NCBI GenBank assembly: GCA_964503455.1
Contig: CAZCZR010000071.1
Coordinates: forward strand, 1 to 8,124
DNA: 8,124 nucleotides
Reading direction: 5' to 3'
Source: CAZCZR01 sp964503455
Lineage (GTDB): Bacteria > Bacillota > Clostridia > UBA1381
Shown here: in pieces, positions 1-5,020 of the stretch
Numbering within the stretch: position 1 is the stretch's first letter
Layout: every line of letters starts with the position of its first letter
Program-made: the position numbers and the translations under genes
Notes under the pieces: model-generated
What the model saw: the letters and a program-made list of their open reading frames with translations, nothing else
Told to the model about the DNA's origin: nothing
Databases searched by the model: none

Positions 1-20
1 GCCGCAAACGCAACTCCGAT

Positions 21-120
21 CCCGAAAATTTATCGCGCTTTTTTAAATATTTTATAAATTAGGTCTTTACATTTTGCCCGATGTATGGTATAATATACGC
101 ATAACATAAAATTTTTCGGG
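21..120. repeat. Imperfect inverted repeat flanking the scfA promoter
   Basis: The left arm CCCGAAAATTTAT (21-33) is the near reverse complement of the right arm ATAAAATTTTTCGGG (106-120); the right arm has one extra A and one extra T. The arms bracket the scfA promoter, and the right arm falls at the start of the predicted leader RNA. They could be an operator pair, the remains of a read-through hairpin from an upstream gene, or chance in AT-rich DNA. The sequence shows the repeat; any function is inference. Confidence 0.35.
66..94 (+). promoter_or_regulatory. Sigma-A type promoter of scfA
   Basis: A -35 box TTTACA (66-71) is separated by exactly 17 bp from a perfect -10 box TATAAT (89-94). 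A TGG triplet directly before the -10 makes it an extended -10 promoter. Transcription would start near 100-102, giving a leader of about 70 nt before the scfA ATG. The match is close to ideal for the vegetative sigma factor, so strong expression of the small peptide is expected. A 6-bp hairpin (125-130 with 137-142) may form in the leader. Confidence 0.88.
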
Positions 121-172
121 CATGGCGGGCGTCTTTGTCCGCGCAAGCCGGATAAGCGAAAGGAAGATCATT

Positions 173-313
173 ATGAAGCACATTAAAACTCTTAACAATG
201 CAAATCTGAAGGAAACAGCGTCAAAGGGCGGCTGCGGAGAATGTCAGACGTCATGTCAGTCAGCTTGCAAGACTTCGTGTACGGTTGCTAACCAGAAGTG
301 CGAGAAATTCTGA
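173..313 (+). CDS. scfA: SCIFF ranthipeptide precursor (46 aa)
   Basis: This is a ribosomally made precursor peptide of the SCIFF family (six cysteines in forty-five residues). It begins MKHIKTLN, the conserved N-terminus of the family, and has Cys at 21, 24, 28, 32, 36 and 43 with the hallmark segment SACKTSCTVAN (30-40). In the characterised homologue from Clostridium thermocellum (CteA) the maturase joins Cys32 to Thr37 by a thioether, and both residues are at the same positions here. The ATG at 173 was chosen because AGGAAG (161-166) lies 6 bp upstream and because family members start at MKHIK; the ATG at 122 in the same frame has no ribosome binding site and would add 17 unrelated residues. 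The maturase gene follows after an attenuator-like hairpin. The natural role is unsettled; quorum sensing and metabolic control have been proposed for ranthipeptides in clostridia. Confidence 0.96.
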   Translation: MKHIKTLNNANLKETASKGGCGECQTSCQSACKTSCTVANQKCEKF

Positions 314-340
314 TTTCTGTTCAAATTTCAAATGATATCC

Positions 341-355
341 AAGGCATAACGCCTT
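341..355 (+). repeat. Small hairpin downstream of scfA
   Basis: AAGGC (341-345) and GCCTT (351-355) form a 5-bp stem with a 5-nt loop, just before the larger terminator-like hairpin. It has no T-tract. It may protect the 3' end of the scfA transcript or may be incidental. Confidence 0.35.
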
Positions 356-357
356 AG

Positions 358-395
358 AATCGGGGCTGTTGCGACTTGCAGCCCCTGATTTTTTT
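358..395 (+). terminator. Rho-independent terminator or attenuator between scfA and scfB
   Basis: GGGGCTG (362-368) pairs with CAGCCCC (379-385) around a 10-nt loop. The stem extends with AATC (358-361) against GATT (387-390) past a single bulged T. Seven Ts follow directly (389-395). It lies 44 bp after the scfA stop and 53 bp before the scfB start, and no good promoter is visible between it and scfB. It therefore probably ends most transcripts after scfA and lets a fraction through to the maturase. Confidence 0.85.
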
Positions 396-447
396 ATCGG
401 TGCCTTTGAGGAAAAGCTTTAAAACAAATATTAAGGAGCAAATAAAA

Positions 448-1815
448 TTGATACATAAATATAAGCTGCTGGGACAGAACATAGTAATGGATATATATTC
501 GTCCGCCGTTCATGTGGTGGATGATGTGGTGTACGATATGCTTGACTGTATCAGCGAGCCGTTCACCCCGTCCGAGGAAGTGCCGTCTGAAATACGCGCC
601 GCGCTTTCGGACCGATACACAAACGGCGAGATCAGCGAGGCGTACAGCGAGATAGTCGGTCTTTACAAAGCCGAACAGCTTTTCACGCCGGATTATTACG
701 CCAAAATAGCTGAAAACTGGCACAAGAAAACGGTTGTAAAGGCGCTGTGCCTTCATGTTGCGCACGACTGCAATCTAAGGTGCAAATACTGTTTTGCCGA
801 CACCGGCGAATTTCACGGCGGCAGAAGCCTTATGAGCGCCGAAACGGGGAAGAAGGCTATCGACTTTGTCATCAAAAACTCAGGCGAGAGAAGAAATATT
901 GAGATAGACTACTTCGGCGGCGAGCCGCTGATGAATTTTGACGTTGTAAAGGAAATAACCGAATACGCCAAGGAGCAGGCGAAGCTGCATGACAAGGTAT
1001 TCCGCTTTACAGTCACAACGAATGGAATTTTGCTGAATGACGATATTAAGGAATATATCAACGAGAATATGTCAAACGTTGTGCTTTCGATAGACGGCAG
1101 AAAGGAAGTAAACGACCGTATGCGTTGCCGCGTTGACGGCAGCGGCTCCTATGACGCGATAGTGCCGAAGTTCTTGGATATAGCCGAAAGCCGCAATCAG
1201 GACCGCTATTATGTACGCGGCACATTTACGGCGCATAACCTTGATTTTTCAAAGGACGTTATACATCTGGCGGATCTCGGTTTTAAGCAGACAAGCGTCG
1301 AGCCTGTTGTCGCGCCCGAAAACGAGGACTACGCTATTACGGAAAAAGACCTTCCCAAAATATACGGCGAGTATGAAAAGCTTGCCGATGAGTATGTAAA
1401 GCGCAGAAAGGAAGGAAAACCGTTTAATTTTTTCCATTTTATGATAGACCTTGATCAGGGGCCGTGTGTTGTAAAAAGGCTTTCCGGCTGCGGCGCGGGC
1501 TGCGAGTATCTGGCGGTGACGCCCGAGGGCGACTTGTATCCGTGCCACCAGTTCGTCGGCAACAAGGACTTCCTTATGGGAAACGTTTATGACGGAGATA
1601 TAAACAACGATTTGAGGACACAGTTTGAAACAACGAATATCTATACAAAAGAAGCCTGCAAAAACTGCTTCGCAAAATTTTATTGCAGCGGCGGATGCAG
1701 CGCTAACGCGTATAATTTTAACAAGGATATAAATAAACCCTATTCGCTTGCGTGCGATATGGAGCGCAAAAGAGTTGAATGTTCTATAGCCATAGCGGCG
1801 GCGCTGGCGGAATAG
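448..1815 (+). CDS. scfB: SCIFF peptide thioether maturase, radical SAM/SPASM
   Basis: This cytoplasmic iron-sulfur enzyme uses S-adenosylmethionine radical chemistry to form Cys-to-Thr thioether bonds in the ScfA peptide. From the TTG at 448 it has 455 residues. The N-terminal part (about 1-95, starting xIHKYKLLG) corresponds to the peptide-binding region. The radical SAM cluster motif CxxxCxxC is C108, C112 and C115, and GGEP is at 157-160. The C-terminal SPASM-type region carries cysteines for auxiliary clusters: C340, C348, C352, C366, then C404-x2-C407-x5-C413-x3-C417 and C436. AAGGAG (433-438) sits 9 bp before the TTG, and family proteins start at this point. A TTG at 376 in the same frame lies inside the terminator hairpin and is rejected. 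The HD-domain gene follows 19 bp later, so the two are probably co-transcribed. Family assignment is very secure; the exact start is likely but not proven. Confidence 0.95.
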   Translation: MIHKYKLLGQNIVMDIYSSAVHVVDDVVYDMLDCISEPFTPSEEVPSEIRAALSDRYTNGEISEAYSEIVGLYKAEQLFTPDYYAKIAENWHKKTVVKALCLHVAHDCNLRCKYCFADTGEFHGGRSLMSAETGKKAIDFVIKNSGERRNIEIDYFGGEPLMNFDVVKEITEYAKEQAKLHDKVFRFTVTTNGILLNDDIKEYINENMSNVVLSIDGRKEVNDRMRCRVDGSGSYDAIVPKFLDIAESRNQDRYYVRGTFTAHNLDFSKDVIHLADLGFKQTSVEPVVAPENEDYAITEKDLPKIYGEYEKLADEYVKRRKEGKPFNFFHFMIDLDQGPCVVKRLSGCGAGCEYLAVTPEGDLYPCHQFVGNKDFLMGNVYDGDINNDLRTQFETTNIYTKEACKNCFAKFYCSGGCSANAYNFNKDINKPYSLACDMERKRVECSIAIAAALAE

Positions 1816-1834
1816 GAATTTTCGGAGCAATGAT

Positions 1835-2497
1835 ATGATCACCTTTGAGGATATAAAGTCAAACAAAGAAATACGCGCGTGTATAATACGCAGCGATGAA
1901 ACGCTAAAGCAGCTCGGCTACACCGAACACTCCTTCGTACACGCGGGCATAGTTTCGCGCAATGCCGCAAAGATCCTTGCGGATATGGGCAGGTACACCG
2001 AGCGCGATGTAGAGCTTGCGCGCATAGCGGGATATATGCACGATATAGGCAATGTGGTGAACCGCATTGAACACGCTCATTCGGGTGGAGTATTGGCGTA
2101 TACGCTGCTTACGCGCATAGGGATGGACCCGTCGGAGGCGGCGCTTATCGCCTCGGCGGTGGGAAATCATGACGAGAAAACGGGCAACGCTGTCAATCAT
2201 ATAGCCGCGGCGCTTATCCTTGCCGACAAGACGGACGTCCGCCGCAGCCGTGTACGCAGAGATCATGAAATGGCGTATGACATCCACGACCGCGTAAACT
2301 ATGCCGTTGAGGATTGCCGTTTGGCGGTTGACAGGGAGAACAACAAGATTGTCATAGATATTAAAATAGATACCGATGTGTCATCACTGATGGATTTTTT
2401 TGAGATATTCCTTACAAGGATGATAATGTGCCGCCGTTCAGCCGAGTATTTCGGCATGAAGCTGCGGATAATGGGCAACGGCTCGCAGCTGTTATAA
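1835..2497 (+). CDS. HD-domain metal-dependent phosphohydrolase of the SCIFF locus
   Basis: This 220-residue soluble protein has a classic HD fold. The metal ligands are visible as H36, the H69-D70 pair in GYMHDIG (66-72) and D131 in the segment LADKTD. Further histidines at 80, 82 and 112 (in GNHD) are placed as in HD proteins with an extended binuclear site. Such enzymes hydrolyse phosphomonoester or phosphodiester bonds, often in nucleotides; the substrate cannot be read from the sequence. The C-terminal part (about 165-220) lies outside the core HD domain. GGAG (1824-1827) is 7 bp before the ATG at 1835, and the gene begins 19 bp after scfB, so it reads as part of the maturase transcript. 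From general knowledge, HD-domain genes recur next to the SCIFF pair in Clostridia, but a role in peptide maturation has not been shown to my knowledge. Confidence 0.85.
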   Translation: MITFEDIKSNKEIRACIIRSDETLKQLGYTEHSFVHAGIVSRNAAKILADMGRYTERDVELARIAGYMHDIGNVVNRIEHAHSGGVLAYTLLTRIGMDPSEAALIASAVGNHDEKTGNAVNHIAAALILADKTDVRRSRVRRDHEMAYDIHDRVNYAVEDCRLAVDRENNKIVIDIKIDTDVSSLMDFFEIFLTRMIMCRRSAEYFGMKLRIMGNGSQLL

Positions 2498-2509
2498 AAA
2501 AGCAAACCG

Positions 2510-2527
2510 TAATGCGTTAGCGCATTA
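2510..2527. repeat. Perfect 7-bp inverted repeat after the HD gene
   Basis: TAATGCG (2510-2516) and CGCATTA (2521-2527) form a perfect stem with the loop TTAG. No T-tract follows, so it is a poor intrinsic terminator. It lies 12 bp after the HD stop and 28 bp before rhaM. It contains ATGCGTTA (2512-2519), the same 8-mer that opens both direct repeats at 2923 and 2944. It could be an operator or an mRNA 3' stabiliser. Confidence 0.5.
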
Positions 2528-2555
2528 TAAAATATATTAAAAGGAGAGATTTACA

Positions 2556-2870
2556 ATGATCAGAAAAGGCTTTAAGATGTACCTCTACGAGGGCATGGCT
2601 GATGAGTATGAGAAAAGACACAATATGCTCTGGCCGGAGATGAAGGATATGATCCACGAGCATGGCGGACATAACTATTCTATTTATCTGGATAAGGATA
2701 CAAACGTCCTTTACGGCTACATAGAGATAGAGGACGAGGAGCTTTGGGCAAAGGGCGCCGATACGGAAATCAACAGAAAGTGGTGGGACTTTATGGCCCC
2801 CATTATGGAAACAAACCCCGACAACAGCCCCGTAAGCGTTGACTTGCGGCCCATGTTCCATCTGGATTAA
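2556..2870 (+). CDS. rhaM: L-rhamnose mutarotase
   Basis: This 104-residue protein matches the whole length of RhaM, which interconverts the alpha and beta anomers of L-rhamnose so that it can enter catabolism. It starts MIRKGF as in the E. coli protein and carries the catalytic H22 in YEKRHN (18-23), W26, GGHNYSIYLD (37-46), the W76-W77 pair and NPDNSPVS near the C-terminus. AAGGAG (2541-2546) is 9 bp before the ATG. It is followed 10 bp after the stop by a clear terminator, so it is the last gene of its transcript. No rhamnose isomerase, kinase, aldolase, transporter or AraC-type regulator lies in the window, so it is a solitary copy. It may be read through from the HD gene or from a promoter not recognised here. 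The family call is very secure. Confidence 0.95.
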   Translation: MIRKGFKMYLYEGMADEYEKRHNMLWPEMKDMIHEHGGHNYSIYLDKDTNVLYGYIEIEDEELWAKGADTEINRKWWDFMAPIMETNPDNSPVSVDLRPMFHLD

Positions 2871-2880
2871 ACAGAAATAC

Positions 2881-2918
2881 GCTGCCGTGCCGACACCGTT
2901 TCCGCGCGGCAGCTTTTT
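2881..2918 (+). terminator. Rho-independent terminator after rhaM
   Basis: GCTGCCGTG (2881-2889) pairs with CGCGGCAGC (2905-2913), a 9-bp GC-rich stem with one G-T wobble and a 15-nt loop, followed by five Ts (2914-2918). It separates the SCIFF/rhaM region from the transporter unit downstream. Confidence 0.85.
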
Positions 2919-2922
2919 ATAT

Positions 2923-2986
2923 ATGCGTTAACATTGTTTATGCATGCGTTAACATTGTTTATGCTTTTTTAATAATTTGTTTATGC
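2923..2986 (+). repeat. Helically phased direct repeats, putative operator array
   Basis: The 17-mer ATGCGTTAACATTGTTT occurs at 2923-2939 and again at 2944-2960, each followed by ATGC, so the full unit is 21 bp and is tandem. A third, partial copy keeps TGTTTATGC (2978-2986). The three TGTTTATGC cores start at 2935, 2956 and 2978, that is 21 and 22 bp apart, close to two turns of B-DNA. Inside each full unit TTAACATTGTTTA is a near palindrome (one mismatched pair). The third copy overlaps where a -35 box should be for the -10 at 3006-3011. This looks like a binding array for a transcription factor on one DNA face, possibly the response regulator encoded at 7109-7792; the factor is an inference. 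Confidence 0.7.
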
Positions 2987-3011
2987 TTTTTTTAGAATTG
3001 CCTGTTATAAT
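2983..3011 (+). promoter_or_regulatory. Extended -10 promoter of the transporter/two-component unit
   Basis: A perfect -10 TATAAT (3006-3011) is preceded by TGT, giving an extended -10. No hexamer resembling TTGACA lies 16-18 bp upstream; the third repeat copy takes that place. This is the usual look of a promoter that needs an activator. Transcription would begin near 3018, leaving a leader of about 100 nt. Confidence 0.72.
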
Positions 3012-3019
3012 GTAATCAG

Positions 3020-3094
3020 CCGGTAAGGATAAGGCACATAAGAGCAAGACACATAGGAAGATCAATACGCAAGAGATTTAAGCTTATCCGCCGG
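3020..3094 (+). promoter_or_regulatory. Long-range stem in the 5' leader of the secreted-protein gene
   Basis: CCGG (3020-3023) and GGATAAG (3027-3033) pair with CCGG (3091-3094) and CTTATCC (3083-3089), giving 4 + 7 bp separated by a small internal loop (TAA against G). The stem encloses 49 nt that include two copies of CACATA (3035-3040, 3050-3055). It ends 9 bp before the AGGAAAGGA ribosome binding site. It matches no riboswitch class I recognise. It may protect the mRNA 5' end or tune translation. Confidence 0.45.
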
Positions 3095-3121
3095 ACTATA
3101 TTGAGGAAAGGATCTGATAAT

Positions 3122-4225
3122 ATGAAGATCAACAAAAAAACAACAGCGCTGATATCCGTTGTAACAGGCTCCGTTATACTTGCCACCGCGGCATTTGCGA
3201 ACTATGCTGCGTCCAACGGCTATGACGTTTACAAGTCGGCGTTAAAGGACTTTGTAAAGGAGAGAAACTACACGCAGGAGATGAGCGTAAGGCTAACGTT
3301 TGACGGCGAGGAGCTGTATGACGTGGAGTCGCTTTATGAAGAGGTGGATCTTGATTCAAACGCCGTGTACAAAAAGGAAACGGGAGATATTATCGAAGGC
3401 ACCGATCAAAGACGTGTAAGCGAAACAAGCACCCGCGACGGCGAGGAAATTGAGATGTACAACTTTTCCCGTATTGAAAGCGGCGAGTATGTGCTTAAGC
3501 CGAATGTGTATATCAACGATTTAGACTACCGTGACGCCTACGGCTGTTTCACGGTAACGGCGGCCGACAATGACGCAGAAACCGTTGACAAGGCTATCCG
3601 CTTCGCGGAGCTGGCGGCGGATATGGTAGTCGGCGATCTGAAGAACAACTTTATCTATATGCGCGACACCGACAACGGTCATGAATACTCTATCGAGCTT
3701 GACAGCTTTCAGATACCAGAGATCATCAACGCCGGTATGTCGCTTATAGGTTCAGGCTATAAGGATAATGCCGAGGTGATCATAAACGGAGAGTCGAGCA
3801 GCTATAGGTCTGACGATCCGTTTTACAGAATGTATGAGGATATGTCGGTCAAGAGCGGCAAGTGCAGAGTTGTGGTAGACGATCAGGGCAGACTAAGGGA
3901 AAACGATATTACTGTGGAGCTGAGCGGCAAGGATTCCTCCGGTACGCAGCATACCCTTGCGATGGAATTTGCAATCAGCGTAAGCAAGTACGGCGAGACC
4001 GTTCCCAAGACCGTGGATATATCCGGATGTAAGGATGTAACTCGCGCATCGGAGATTAATAACGGACTTATCGAGGAGATAAAAACAAAGCTTGCTAATG
4101 AAGATCTTGACGAGGCTGAAAGATCCAATCTTGAAGCGGAGCTTAATTCCCGCATGAAGAATACGGCGGTGATAGACGGACCGGCAGTGACAGACGGAAC
4201 GACGGCTGTATATGTTACGCAATAA
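3122..4225 (+). CDS. Secreted or membrane-anchored protein of unknown function
   Basis: I do not recognise a named family for this 367-residue protein. It has a typical signal peptide: positive MKINKK, a hydrophobic stretch at about 8-24 and an AFA motif (24-26), so it is exported; if uncleaved, the stretch would act as a membrane anchor. The mature part is acidic and rich in Asp, Glu and Tyr, with alternating beta-like and charged segments. It has three cysteines, C142, C248 and C303. The C-terminal stretch at about 309-345 is rich in Glu, Lys and Leu and probably forms a helix or coiled coil. No LPXTG sorting signal or lipobox is seen. AGGAAAGGA (3104-3112) serves the ATG at 3122. It is the first gene after the phased-repeat promoter and lies just upstream of the ABC transporter and two-component genes. 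It may therefore be an extracytoplasmic partner or sensor for that system (inference from position). Confidence 0.8.
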   Translation: MKINKKTTALISVVTGSVILATAAFANYAASNGYDVYKSALKDFVKERNYTQEMSVRLTFDGEELYDVESLYEEVDLDSNAVYKKETGDIIEGTDQRRVSETSTRDGEEIEMYNFSRIESGEYVLKPNVYINDLDYRDAYGCFTVTAADNDAETVDKAIRFAELAADMVVGDLKNNFIYMRDTDNGHEYSIELDSFQIPEIINAGMSLIGSGYKDNAEVIINGESSSYRSDDPFYRMYEDMSVKSGKCRVVVDDQGRLRENDITVELSGKDSSGTQHTLAMEFAISVSKYGETVPKTVDISGCKDVTRASEINNGLIEEIKTKLANEDLDEAERSNLEAELNSRMKNTAVIDGPAVTDGTTAVYVTQ

Positions 4226-4233
4226 ATGAGAAT

Positions 4234-4266
4234 GTGCGTCTGCGGCGGGATATGCCGCGGACGCGC
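4234..4266 (+). repeat. Strong intercistronic stem-loop before the ABC ATPase
   Basis: Bases 4234-4246 pair with 4254-4266 in a 13-bp stem (two G-U pairs) with a 7-nt loop; the core is GCGTCTGCGGC against GCCGCGGACGC. No T-tract follows, so it is not a normal intrinsic terminator. It lies 8 bp after the stop of the secreted-protein gene and 11 bp before the next ribosome binding site. It could stabilise the upstream mRNA or mark a processing site, so the first gene may be made in excess over the transporter. Confidence 0.6.
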
Positions 4267-4288
4267 TTCCTGCGGGGAAGGAGCAAAT

Positions 4289-5020
4289 ATGAGTGTACTT
4301 GAAATATCGTCGCTGACGAAGCTGTATAAAAACGGCAGAGGCATACGCCGCGTCAGCATATCGGCGGAAAAGGGAGATATAGTCGGACTTTTAGGCCCCA
4401 ACGGTTCCGGAAAAACGACAACCATGAAAACAGTACTCGGACTGTGCCGCGCCGACGAAGGAAGGATTACCGTATTCGGAAAGGATATGGAGGAGCATTT
4501 TGAGGAGAATATGCGCCGTATAGGCGCTCTGATAGAGGCTCCGGCTTTTTACGGGGAGCTTACGGCAAGGAAAAACCTACAGATGTTCGCGAAGTACTAT
4601 GACGGCGTGGATGACAAGCGCATAGATGAGGTGCTTGAGCTTGTACGGCTGTCGCAGTACAAAAAGGACAGAGCCGCGAGGTTTTCTCTGGGGATGAAGC
4701 AGCGTCTGGGTCTTGCTGCGGCGCTGCTGTCCAAGCCGGAGCTTGTATTCCTTGACGAACCGTCAAACGGCATCGACATCGAGGGAATGATAGAGATACG
4801 CGAGATAGTGAAGGGCATGAGCGAAAAATACGGCACAGCCTTTATAATATCGAGTCATCTGGCGGGAGAGCTTGAAAAGTTCTGCACAAAGGTAGCGGTC
4901 ATGCACGAGGGCGAGCTGATAGCGTTTTCGCCGATCGGCGAGGCGCTTGAGTATCATCCGTCATTGGAGGATTACTACCTTGATACGGTAAAGGATAAAA
5001 GAGGGGAGATAACGCTGTGA
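4289..5020 (+). CDS. ABC transporter ATPase, bacitracin/lantibiotic-resistance type
   Basis: This is the cytoplasmic nucleotide-binding subunit (243 aa) of an ABC-2 type exporter. Walker A is GPNGSGKT (36-43), the signature is SLGMKQR (133-139), Walker B is LVFLDE (152-157) followed by PSNGID, and the H-loop histidine is H190 in SSH. In the segment IGALIEAPAFYGELTARKNL (78-97) a Glu (E83) stands where most ABC ATPases have the Q-loop Gln. This E-loop is typical of the BcrA and LanF/NukF subfamily, which protects cells against bacitracin or lantibiotics. AAGGAG (4278-4283) is 5 bp before the ATG at 4289; the upstream ATG at 4226 would add 21 residues with no ribosome binding site. It overlaps the permease start by 4 bp, indicating translational coupling. 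Family is secure; substrate unknown, and an envelope-active peptide is most likely. Confidence 0.93.
   Translation: MSVLEISSLTKLYKNGRGIRRVSISAEKGDIVGLLGPNGSGKTTTMKTVLGLCRADEGRITVFGKDMEEHFEENMRRIGALIEAPAFYGELTARKNLQMFAKYYDGVDDKRIDEVLELVRLSQYKKDRAARFSLGMKQRLGLAAALLSKPELVFLDEPSNGIDIEGMIEIREIVKGMSEKYGTAFIISSHLAGELEKFCTKVAVMHEGELIAFSPIGEALEYHPSLEDYYLDTVKDKRGEITL

Noticed and set aside
3..62. Short open frame ending in TAG at 60-62, possibly the tail of an upstream gene.
   Set aside because: Nineteen codons with no recognisable family feature; all three forward frames are open for a similar length before a stop, so no frame is favoured.
122..172. ATG at 122 as start of scfA.
   Set aside because: It has no ribosome binding site and lies only about 20 nt from the predicted transcript start; conserved SCIFF sequence begins at the ATG at 173, which has AGGAAG upstream.
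376..447. TTG at 376 as start of scfB.
   Set aside because: It lies in the loop of the terminator hairpin and lacks a ribosome binding site; the extra residues do not fit the family.
1249..1866. Antisense open frame of 205 codons inside scfB.
   Set aside because: It lies opposite a strongly supported gene, shows no motif and has low-complexity composition; it follows from codon bias on the sense strand.
2516..2540. Promoter for rhaM around TATAAAATATATT.
   Set aside because: The -10-like bases lack any -35 at 16-18 bp, so the AT-rich spacer is a sufficient explanation.
2923..2986. CRISPR-like repeat array.
   Set aside because: The units are directly tandem with no unique spacers and number only two and a partial copy; promoter-associated operator repeats explain them better.
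4226..4288. Cysteine-rich N-terminal extension of the ABC ATPase from ATG 4226.
   Set aside because: It is encoded by the strong stem-loop, has no ribosome binding site, and ABC ATPases of this type start at the MSVLEIS segment (ATG 4289).
3883..4425. Antisense open frame of 180 codons opposite the secreted protein and ABC gene.
   Set aside because: It spans the boundary of two real genes and has no ribosome binding site or family motif.
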